64,000 nucleotides of DNA from Laceyella sediminis (GTDB lineage: Bacteria > Bacillota > Bacilli > Thermoactinomycetales > Thermoactinomycetaceae). Shown in pieces: positions 57,984-64,000 of the stretch; the first letter of the stretch is position 1, and every line of letters starts with the position of its first letter. The notes under the pieces were generated by a model. The model saw nothing but the letters and a program-made list of their open reading frames with translations, did no database searches and had not been told where the DNA came from. Position numbers and translations under genes: made by a program. Location of the stretch: the NCBI RefSeq assembly GCF_003003125.1, contig NZ_PVTZ01000007.1, positions 62,001 to 126,000 on the forward strand, written 5' to 3'.

Positions 57984-58766
57984 TTATGGCTGGTTGCGTT
58001 TAGAAACAGGATGAATTACATCCAGCCCTCCCGTCACTTGGATCATGTTGCCAGTCACAAAGTCAGACGATTCTTGGAGCAAGAATTGGACAGCCTTGGC
58101 TACATCTTCGCCGGAGCCCGGCCGCCCTCGCGGTGTTTCCTTATCAGTAAGCGCAGCCGCTTCGATGATGGTCATCTCTTTCTTCTCACCGACGATGTCG
58201 CCCGGACAAATCATATTGACAGTAATGCCAAACGGCGCTTCCTCTACAGCCAAAGATTTGGTAAAGGATACTAATCCCGTTTTGGCGGCGGCATAGACAG
58301 AGCGATCCGGCCAAGCCGGCGCTTCCATCGCGCGTCCAAACCCAAACAATATGATGCGCCCCCATCCGGCCTGGCGCATATGCGGCAAAACGGCTCTTGT
58401 CGACCACATGGCGCTCAACAAGTTGCCCGCGATCAGGTCCTCGATCTCCTCCGGGGAGTGTTCCACAAACCATTTCCGCTCACGAATGAAGGGGCCCACG
58501 GTGTGTATTAGGGCATCCACTCGCCCAAACCGCGCCATCGTCTCCTCCACCACCCGCTCGATCTCGGTCCGGTTCTTCACATCACCCGCGCTGATAAACG
58601 CCCGGACGCCGTACGCCTCGCATTCCGCCCTCAGTTTGCTTATTTTATCCCCTTCGCGGCGGCTGTTTAGGCACAGATGCCACCCCGCCGCCGCCAGTGT
58701 GCGGGCGATCATGCTTCCTAATCCGCTTGAACTCCCCGCGATAAGGGCAACTCTCTCTTCACTCAT
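57984..58766 (-). CDS. Short-chain dehydrogenase/reductase family protein
   Basis: 260 residues. Nucleotide motif ALIAGSSSGLGSMIARTL, GDVKN, and the catalytic YAAAK (Tyr and Lys present), followed by NMICPGDIVGEKKEM and the closing TGNMIQVTGG. The catalytic Ser normally about 13 residues before the Tyr is not visible; the sequence there is LFGFGRAMEAPAW. That may change the activity. The cofactor is probably NADP because of NSRREGDK after the second strand. Substrate unknown. Single gene diverging from pgpA. Confidence 0.87.
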   Translation of the reverse strand: MSEERVALIAGSSSGLGSMIARTLAAAGWHLCLNSRREGDKISKLRAECEAYGVRAFISAGDVKNRTEIERVVEETMARFGRVDALIHTVGPFIRERKWFVEHSPEEIEDLIAGNLLSAMWSTRAVLPHMRQAGWGRIILFGFGRAMEAPAWPDRSVYAAAKTGLVSFTKSLAVEEAPFGITVNMICPGDIVGEKKEMTIIEAAALTDKETPRGRPGSGEDVAKAVQFLLQESSDFVTGNMIQVTGGLDVIHPVSKRNQP

Positions 58767-58895
58767 CAGGACTCATCCTTTCTCTTTATACAACATAATT
58801 ATTTCTTGTATGGTTAAGAATAAACAAAAGTTCGATGTTTTCTTGTTGTATATAACACTTTTTATATAAATGATGGTTTGGAAGGTGAACTTGCC

Positions 58896-59414
58896 ATGAG
58901 AAAAAACACCGCGCAGCCCTGTTCAGAAAAAGAGATTTACGACTTTACCCTGAACCTGATCAAAGAGCGAGGGGTTGAGTTGGAAGAGATAGCGGAACTG
59001 ACTATGTATCTGCAAAAAGATTACTATCCAGACATCACCCTGGAGGAGTGCCTTAGTCATATCCAACAGGTGCTCCACAAACGCGAAGTCCAAAACGCCG
59101 TGATGACGGGAATCCAGCTCGATGTACTGGCCGAAAAAAATTTGTTGGAAGGCCCTTTACAAAAATTGATCTTGCACGATGAAAGCTTGTACGGAGTGGA
59201 CGAGATTTTATCGGTCGCCATATTAAATGTATATGGAAGTATCGGCTTAACCAATTACGGGTTTATTGACCGCGTGAAACCAGGGGTTCTCGCCCGGCTC
59301 AACAATAAGCAAAGCGGGAAAATCCACACCTTCCTTGATGACCTCGTCGGGGCGATCGCCGCTTCCGCCGCCGCCCGCCTGGCCCACAATCGAAAATGCG
59401 CACAAGAAAAATAA
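58896..59414 (+). CDS. yutG: Phosphatidylglycerophosphatase A family (YutG/PgpA)
   Basis: 172 residues; start at 58896 with AAGGTG about 8 bases upstream. Cytoplasmic-type PgpA-like helical domain with VELEEIAELTMYLQKDYYP, HDESLYGVDEILSVAILNVYGSIGLTNYGFIDRVKPG and HTFLDDLVGAIAASAAARLAHN. Unlike E. coli PgpA it lacks membrane helices, as is usual for the Gram-positive YutG branch. Proposed to dephosphorylate phosphatidylglycerol phosphate, though activity in this branch is less certain. Terminator follows. Confidence 0.88.
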   Translation: MRKNTAQPCSEKEIYDFTLNLIKERGVELEEIAELTMYLQKDYYPDITLEECLSHIQQVLHKREVQNAVMTGIQLDVLAEKNLLEGPLQKLILHDESLYGVDEILSVAILNVYGSIGLTNYGFIDRVKPGVLARLNNKQSGKIHTFLDDLVGAIAASAAARLAHNRKCAQEK

Positions 59415-59442
59415 AGACCTGATCGGATCAGGTCTTTTCTTT
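59415..59442. terminator. Terminator after yutG
   Basis: AAGACCTGATC and GGATCAGGTCTT form an almost loopless stem followed by TTTCTTT. Confidence 0.8.
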
Positions 59443-59462
59443 GCAATAAGCAATTAACCCGC

Positions 59463-60437
59463 TTATGCGGCACACGCCATATAATAGGCGATCCCGTCTC
59501 GTTCCTCAACCGAGAGTTCACCCCGGATTCGCAAATACTCCAAATGCGCCAATGTCTCCGACAGAGCAAACCGGAGGTTGTGAATGTTATGATTGGAGCC
59601 AAACTGATGTTGGCACACCTCAAACGCTGTGGCACCCGCCTTTTCCACCACAAACGCTTTCATTTCGCGCAAGCGGTCAGCATGATGCTTCTCCAACATT
59701 TCGATCCGTTCGGCGTAATGATCAAACACCGGCCCATGCGAAGGAAACACCCGACTTACTTCCAGCTCTTTCATCCGCGCGAGCGTGGTCAGATAATTAT
59801 CGAGGGGATTGGGATGACATTCCGGCCACAAGCTGATGTTGGGGGTGATCTTCGGCAACAAGAAATCTCCACCGATCAGCCACTTCCGATTAGGGTCATA
59901 GAAGCTGAGATGCCCGTCAGCATGACCAGGCGTATGCAGGACCTCATAGTTCACATCCCCCATACGGATCGTTTCTCCCGGTTCCAGCAAAGTCACCTGC
60001 GGATGGGGCTCCACCCATGGATGGAAACTGCGCAAATGCGCTGGGATTTGGGAAACCCATTCATCCGGCAACCCATGAAAAGCAAAAAACGATTCCATCG
60101 TTTCCGGCATTTGGCTCTCTCTTCCAAAGAAAAGTTGCGCTTGCTCATGGTCAATCTGGGACAGATAGACAGGGGCCCCCGTCCACTGTTGCAATGTCCC
60201 CGCTAACCCATAATGATCAGGGTGGTAATGGGTTAAGACAATTTTCTCCACATCCGCCCATTTCCAATCGGCTGCGGCTTGCGCCTCTTGCCAAGCCTGC
60301 ACATCCATGTCGATATTTAAGCCAGCGTCTACTAAAGTCACCCCAGACGATCCTTTGATGATATACGCATTAATCGTTCGCAAAGCAAATGGCAGCGGCA
60401 ACGGAACCTGATAGATGTCTCCCCATCGATGATTCAT
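59463..60437 (-). CDS. Metallo-beta-lactamase-fold hydrolase
   Basis: 324 residues. The metal motif THYHPDHYG (HxHxDH), VLHTPGHADGHLSFYD, GGDFLLPKITPNIS and VFPSHGP give the full dinuclear-zinc ligand set of glyoxalase-II-like hydrolases. A C-terminal helical domain (about 250-320) resembles the winged region of LACTB2-like enzymes. The substrate cannot be inferred. It is the downstream neighbour of yutF, 22 bases away on the same strand, and probably belongs to the same transcript (methyltransferase-yutF-MBL). Confidence 0.9.
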   Translation of the reverse strand: MNHRWGDIYQVPLPLPFALRTINAYIIKGSSGVTLVDAGLNIDMDVQAWQEAQAAADWKWADVEKIVLTHYHPDHYGLAGTLQQWTGAPVYLSQIDHEQAQLFFGRESQMPETMESFFAFHGLPDEWVSQIPAHLRSFHPWVEPHPQVTLLEPGETIRMGDVNYEVLHTPGHADGHLSFYDPNRKWLIGGDFLLPKITPNISLWPECHPNPLDNYLTTLARMKELEVSRVFPSHGPVFDHYAERIEMLEKHHADRLREMKAFVVEKAGATAFEVCQHQFGSNHNIHNLRFALSETLAHLEYLRIRGELSVEERDGIAYYMACAA

Positions 60438-60459
60438 CCCTTACTCCCCTTTTTAATGT

Positions 60460-61227
60460 TTAAGTTTTGATCCATTCGCGAAGATCTGTCACTTCAAAGG
60501 TAGCCCGCACCGACGAATTCTGAGCCATCTCCCGGGTAGTAATTCCTGTATACACCAACAGTGTGTCAATTCCACTTCGTGCACCCGCCAAGATATCGGT
60601 TTCTAGGTTGTCACCAACCATCAACACCCGTTCTGGGGGCACACCAAGCGCTTGCAAAGCGTACCGCATAATGATCGGTTCCGGTTTGCCAATGAATGTC
60701 GGCTCAATCCCCGTCGCATAACCGATCGCCATCGCCAGCGATCCGCTGCCCGGGAACAGGCCCGCTTCCGTCGGCAAAGCCCGGTCGGCATTTGTCCCGA
60801 TGAAAGCCGCTCCAGCACGAATGCTCAAACATGCGGTTTTCATCTTGTCATATGTAAACGACCGATCCAATCCCGAAACCACCGCTGCCGGACGCTCGGC
60901 AGTCAACTCAATGCCCTGATCCTGAAAAGCTTGCAACAATCCCTCCTCGCCAATCACAAACGCCGACGACACCTTCAGCTCCTCTTTGACATATTGAGCC
61001 GCGGCCATAGCCGAAGTGTACACTTGCTCTGCTGTCGCTGGAAATCCAAACTTCCGAAGCTTTTCAGCCACTTGCTCGGGAGTACGCGTCGAATTGTTCG
61101 TCAGGTACAGGTATGGTATGTCCTGTTTGTTAAGCCACTCCATAAATTCAAGGGCACCCTCGATCAATTCGGTGCCACGGAACAGCGTTCCGTCCAGATC
61201 TATCAAATAACCTTGGTAATCTCTCAT
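60460..61227 (-). CDS. yutF: HAD-IIA sugar-phosphatase YutF (NagD/AraL-like)
   Basis: 255 residues. The start ATG at 61227 overlaps the TGA stop of the methyltransferase (ATGA), so translation is coupled. HAD motifs: nucleophile DLDGTLFRG, LTNNSTRTPEQV (motif II), the C2 cap, GKPEPIIMRYAL (motif III Lys) and MVGDNLETDILAG (motif IV). Cytoplasmic Mg-dependent phosphatase; YutF-type enzymes act on nucleotides or sugar phosphates, exact substrate unknown. Confidence 0.93.
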   Translation of the reverse strand: MRDYQGYLIDLDGTLFRGTELIEGALEFMEWLNKQDIPYLYLTNNSTRTPEQVAEKLRKFGFPATAEQVYTSAMAAAQYVKEELKVSSAFVIGEEGLLQAFQDQGIELTAERPAAVVSGLDRSFTYDKMKTACLSIRAGAAFIGTNADRALPTEAGLFPGSGSLAMAIGYATGIEPTFIGKPEPIIMRYALQALGVPPERVLMVGDNLETDILAGARSGIDTLLVYTGITTREMAQNSSVRATFEVTDLREWIKT

Positions 61228-61955
61228 TTGTCCACACAACCCACCAGTATCATTCGTTCACTATCCTTAGCATACGGATCACCAGCAAAATTGCCGTACG
61301 CCTTTTGCACATGTAAGCCAGCTTGCTCCATCCATTGCAGGAGCCGTGAATATTCGATCATTTTCACGCGCTCCTCATACTCTCTCGTTCCCCGTTCGTC
61401 GGTGATGGTGATATGTTTGCACACAAACTCTCCGTCAATCCATCGCTCTTCCCGAATGGAGACATTTTCCTCTTCCCTGACGCTGAGCGGCACCAACGAG
61501 CGTTCCACCGCAAACCGATTCAAAAAATCGATCACAAAATGCCCTTGCGGCTTCAAGATGCGATGGATTTCTCCCAACACCTGAAGATTATCCTCATCTT
61601 CTTCAAAATAACCAAATGAAGTGAACAGGTTCAGAACCACATCAAACTGATTATCGACAAAAGGCAAATTTCTCATATCCCCTCGGATAAAGGGAATGGC
61701 CAAACCTTCCGATTCCCTAACAGCATGGGACAATAGCGTCGACGACAGATCCAGCCCCACCACAGAGAATCCTTTACGCGCCAAAGCGATGGTGTGCCGC
61801 CCCATCCCGCAACACAAATCAAGGATCAACTGTTTTTTTCGCAACGGAAGCCATTCTTCAAGCTTCGCCACTTCTCGGGAGGCATCTTGTCTGCTGCGAT
61901 GTTTATAAACCGTCAAATAGTCCTCGCCAAAACTCTTCTCATACCAATTCGACAT
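61224..61955 (-). CDS. Class I SAM-dependent methyltransferase
   Basis: 243 residues. SAM-binding motif I LILDLCCGMGRHTIALA, motif II VVGLDLSSTLLSHA, and FDVVLNLFTSFGYFEEDEDN, with IHRILKPQGHFVIDFLN as motif III. This is a small-molecule type (Methyltransf_11/25) enzyme; no DNA or RNA recognition domain is seen. Start supported by AGGAGGGG. Translationally coupled to yutF downstream. Substrate unknown. Confidence 0.9.
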   Translation of the reverse strand: MSNWYEKSFGEDYLTVYKHRSRQDASREVAKLEEWLPLRKKQLILDLCCGMGRHTIALARKGFSVVGLDLSSTLLSHAVRESEGLAIPFIRGDMRNLPFVDNQFDVVLNLFTSFGYFEEDEDNLQVLGEIHRILKPQGHFVIDFLNRFAVERSLVPLSVREEENVSIREERWIDGEFVCKHITITDERGTREYEERVKMIEYSRLLQWMEQAGLHVQKAYGNFAGDPYAKDSERMILVGCVDK

Positions 61956-62091
61956 GATGTCCCCTCCTGATCATTTCTCATTGATTGTACCATTTGCTGC
62001 ATGAAAAGAAAAACGACACGCTAGACGCGTGTCGCAAGCTTGGTACCCAAGCGAATCCGGAGCGATGTTTGGATCTGTTGTTTTGCGGCCG

Positions 62092-62152
62092 CAGAAAACA
62101 AAAAAAGCGGCTCCGCTGCCGAATGTAGGACAGCGGGCCTCACCGCTTTTAA
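62092..62152 (-). terminator. Terminator of the SufR-like gene
   Basis: Minus strand AAAAGCGG...CCGCTTTTTTT with an inner GGC/GCC and GCTG/CAGC stem, giving a large stem-loop and a T run. Confidence 0.75.
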
Positions 62153-62254
62153 TCATTGGGCTAGCAAACATCTCGCTACTATAAAGGTTTATACGCATCC
62201 GTCGCAAACCCCGCACCTCAAACCTCTAATGCCTAATTGAACGCAGGAAGGCAA

Positions 62255-62911
62255 TCACGAAAGGGGTGCGTTTTCGCTCCGCTCTTTCTGTTTGATTCGG
62301 AAAACGCAATGTTGCCCGCCTTTTGCTTGACACTCCGGCCGTTCCACCCGGGCGTCCAGCATGCGTTCGAACCAGTTGAGCTCGCATTGGCATGCATGGT
62401 TGTATTGGTTGGCCACTTGAAAAATAGGGCAATTGTATTCAATCAGCTCATAACTGCCGTCAGGCAGCTCTTCCACTTTCACCATATATCCTTTTTGATC
62501 TTGGATCTCGGCCAGTGTGCGCACTCTTTCACTAAAATCTTTCCCAGCGAAATCCATTTGATGCGCCTCAGCCAAACGCTCTTCGCGATTGTTGAATAGC
62601 TGGTCGACCAGCTCCGACCCAAAATTTTTTTCTAAATCGTGCAATAAATCGATGGTAAAGTTCGAATAACTCTTTGGGAAGTGTTCATCCGACTTTTCAG
62701 TCAGGAAGTATTGGCTGGTTGGTCGGCCCATAGCTTGTCTCAATAGCCGTGCTTGGATTAGCCCATCCCGTTCCAAAGTATTGATGTGGCGCCGCACGGC
62801 CATTTCTGTCACCCCTAGACGCTCGGCCATTTCCCCGACGGTCAGCGGTCCTTCCATTTTCAACATCAACAAGATTTGCTTTCTGGTTGAACCCGCCTCG
62901 CTCACCTGCAT
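62255..62911 (-). CDS. SufR-like winged-helix regulator with cysteine cluster
   Basis: 218 residues; the ATG at 62911 is preferred (AAAGGAAGG upstream). N-terminal HTH: SEAGSTRKQILLMLKMEGPLTVGEMAERLGVTEMAVRRHINTLERDGLIQ, followed by QAMGRPTSQYFLT. The C-terminal domain holds cysteines in YNCPIFQVANQYNHACQCELNWFERML and ERPECQAKGGQHCVFRI, a layout like SufR, which binds an Fe-S cluster and represses suf genes. An Fe-S-sensing repressor is a reasonable inference; no suf operon is in the window. The yutE gene lies just upstream on the same strand. Confidence 0.85.
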   Translation of the reverse strand: MQVSEAGSTRKQILLMLKMEGPLTVGEMAERLGVTEMAVRRHINTLERDGLIQARLLRQAMGRPTSQYFLTEKSDEHFPKSYSNFTIDLLHDLEKNFGSELVDQLFNNREERLAEAHQMDFAGKDFSERVRTLAEIQDQKGYMVKVEELPDGSYELIEYNCPIFQVANQYNHACQCELNWFERMLDARVERPECQAKGGQHCVFRIKQKERSENAPLS

Positions 62912-62947
62912 CACCTTCCTTTCTCCTCGTTCTCTCTCTTCCGAGAT

Positions 62948-63382
62948 TTATGCCAAACAATCGGCTCCCAATTCTCGTTTCAAATAAGATTCTACTTGCG
63001 CGCTGAATGAAGTGTACCAATCCACATCTTCCAGCACTGGGCGCACTTCTGTCCAAGTGACCTTATCATAATAACGCACAAGTCGCTCACGAAGTTGCAC
63101 ATGATTTTTCAACTTATTTGCCACATTTGTTGAGATGACCGTTTCGTCCAATAAAATATCTACAATATCCAAATATCCGCCTGGGTCCCGCATAATAAAT
63201 CCATCTATCATCACGCTACCAATGTCGATCATGCACTCCACCGCCAGGTGCAGGGCGCGCTCAACCGCGAATTTTTCTGTAAGGCCGGTCGATTCCGGAT
63301 GGATGCGTCGCAAAACTTCTTGGCATTGTGCCAAATAATTAAGTTGATTCTTTATTTGCTTTACATTTACATCATACACCAT
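62948..63382 (-). CDS. yutE: HepT-like (DUF86) protein, YutE
   Basis: 144 residues, all-helical DUF86/HepT fold: AVERALHLAVECMIDIGSVMIDGFIMRDPGGYLDIVDIL and the C-terminal LRERLVRYYDKV. HepT toxins carry an R-x4-H-x-Y motif; here the position reads R-ERLV-R-Y-Y, so the His is replaced. No MntA-type nucleotidyltransferase antitoxin gene is adjacent. It is therefore likely a domesticated homologue, as with YutE in the Bacillus yut cluster, not an active toxin. Function unknown. Confidence 0.85.
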   Translation of the reverse strand: MVYDVNVKQIKNQLNYLAQCQEVLRRIHPESTGLTEKFAVERALHLAVECMIDIGSVMIDGFIMRDPGGYLDIVDILLDETVISTNVANKLKNHVQLRERLVRYYDKVTWTEVRPVLEDVDWYTSFSAQVESYLKRELGADCLA

Positions 63383-63838
63383 TTATTTGATCCCCCTAAT
63401 TTGGAAAATGCCGTTTTCTTGACATTCATATAGAATTATAAGCCATGCCCGGAACAAATGAAAACCATTACATCAGGGCGGCACGCCGGCCTCTAACAGG
63501 CTTCCCCGTCGAAAGGGCCAAAGCTGGACAACCTGTGACATCATCATGACAGGCTGGCGATGAAAAATATTTGACCACGGTGACAACATCGCCGTGAATG
63601 AATCGAGTTGTTTAATCGACATGTACCAAGCCCAGCGCGGCTTGTTATACGTGATAAACCAGAAAAGATGGTACCGGCTATCCCATTCCCCCTCAGTTGC
63701 GTGTCGTCGACGGTCATGTTTATTTATCAGGCAACAACACTAGTTTTGTCATCTCATGACTTCCTTTGTCTCAGTTGAAGGAAATGGCTGGAAATGGGCG
63801 AAATCGTAGGAAAACACTAATTCATGGGAGGGTAAAAG
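63383..63838. other. Intergenic region before the terminal MerR-like gene
   Basis: 456 bases with no supported gene. An open frame at about 63570-63740 on the plus strand lacks a start and ribosome site. Promoters of yutE (minus) and the MerR-like gene (plus) must lie here, but none stands out; a TTGACA at 63418-63423 has no matching -10. Confidence 0.55.
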
Positions 63839-64000
63839 ATGGCACAAGCGGGGTGTATCTCTACTAAAGAAGCGGCTGAGCGCTTGAAAATACACGCTCG
63901 CACCGTCCGCAATTGGATTGATACCTTTCAAGAATATATCGGTCCCAATTGGAACGAGCGAGGACACTATGTTTTATCCGAAGAAAGCTTTGCCCGTTTG
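63839..64000 (+). CDS. MerR-like/RacA-like helix-turn-helix protein (3' truncated by window end)
   Basis: 54 codons visible, open to the window edge. GGGAGGG lies 6 bases before the ATG. The translation begins with ISTKEAAERLKIHARTVRNWIDTF, a winged HTH of the MerR/excisionase type, and continues GPNWNERGHYVLSEESFARL, where the N-x-x-GHY pattern is that of the MerR wing. RacA-type chromosome-anchoring proteins and other MerR-like regulators share this; the rest of the protein is needed to decide. Confidence 0.8.
   Translation, partial: MAQAGCISTKEAAERLKIHARTVRNWIDTFQEYIGPNWNERGHYVLSEESFARL

Noticed and set aside
63570-63740. Open frame containing a stretch beginning DNIAVNESSCLIDMYQAQR
   Set aside because: No start codon with ribosome site and a stop just upstream; possibly a remnant, but nothing recognisable.

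Overview
The window reads as a chromosome segment of an endospore-forming Firmicute (Bacillales). Support comes from PolC-type DNA polymerase III, a LysM/GH18 cortex hydrolase (YaaH/SleL), a YutH/CotS-like coat kinase homologue, a Spo0E-like phosphatase and a gene order resembling the yui-yum-yuz-yut region of Bacillus subtilis (yuiD, yuiB, hemQ, yuiA, yumB, yumC, hesB/yutM, yuzB, yuzD, yutI, yutH, yutG, yutF, yutE). Menaquinone made by the futalosine route (MqnE), a poly-gamma-glutamate capsule operon and moderate GC content suggest a Thermoactinomycetaceae-like lineage; that family assignment is inference.

Layout. 1-5784: the 3' part of a giant iterative polyketide/PUFA-type synthase (AT end, four tandem ACPs, KR, DH, a phosphopantetheinyl-transferase-like domain, two hot-dog thioesterase-like segments); its ketosynthase lies upstream of the window. 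5.9-12.6 kb: lipoprotein YidC, an OhrR-type regulator, a secreted nuclease with a lamin-tail domain, a cell-wall-binding-repeat protein, a peroxiredoxin behind a Fur/PerR-like box, and an XRE regulator/membrane protein pair with a palindromic operator candidate. 12.7-25.6 kb: polC, cwlK-like peptidase, acyl-CoA synthetase, Fe-S RecB-type nuclease, cshA, a YkyA-like lipoprotein, glycerate kinase and yaaH. 26.2-26.5 kb: two tRNA-Leu genes (UAA, CAA), each with its own promoter.

27.2-37 kb: yuiD, a cobalamin-binding-type protein, yuiB, hemQ, yuiA (43 codons), type II NADH dehydrogenase, ferredoxin-NADP reductase, hesB, Spo0E-like phosphatase, mqnE and yuzB: heme, menaquinone and Fe-S functions of respiration. 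37.1-42.3 kb: capB-capC-capA-ggt/capD plus an unknown last gene, a complete poly-gamma-glutamate synthesis and anchoring operon. 42.7-47.1 kb: yuzD, reverse transsulfuration pair mccA-mccB, NifU-domain protein, and an Nramp-like carrier with altered metal motifs. 47.2-54.8 kb: an oligopeptide permease operon with two tandem binding proteins (oppA2-oppA1-oppB-oppC-oppD-oppF). 55-64 kb: small membrane and DUF1450 proteins, cupin, yutH, SDR enzyme, pgpA/yutG, an MBL hydrolase, a methyltransferase-yutF pair, a SufR-like regulator with a HepT-like protein (yutE), and the start of a MerR-like DNA-binding protein.

Outside genes, three copies of one small palindromic CTAG-ended element (MITE-like) sit at 33.15, 54.79 and 56.12 kb. 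Several perfect palindromes occur in the opp operon, and a candidate structured RNA precedes mqnE. No CRISPR array, rRNA, transposase or prophage was seen. The best candidate for an undescribed system is the synthase at the left edge, whose domain set resembles enediyne/PUFA synthases but with the transferase-like domain and thioesterases fused on one chain.
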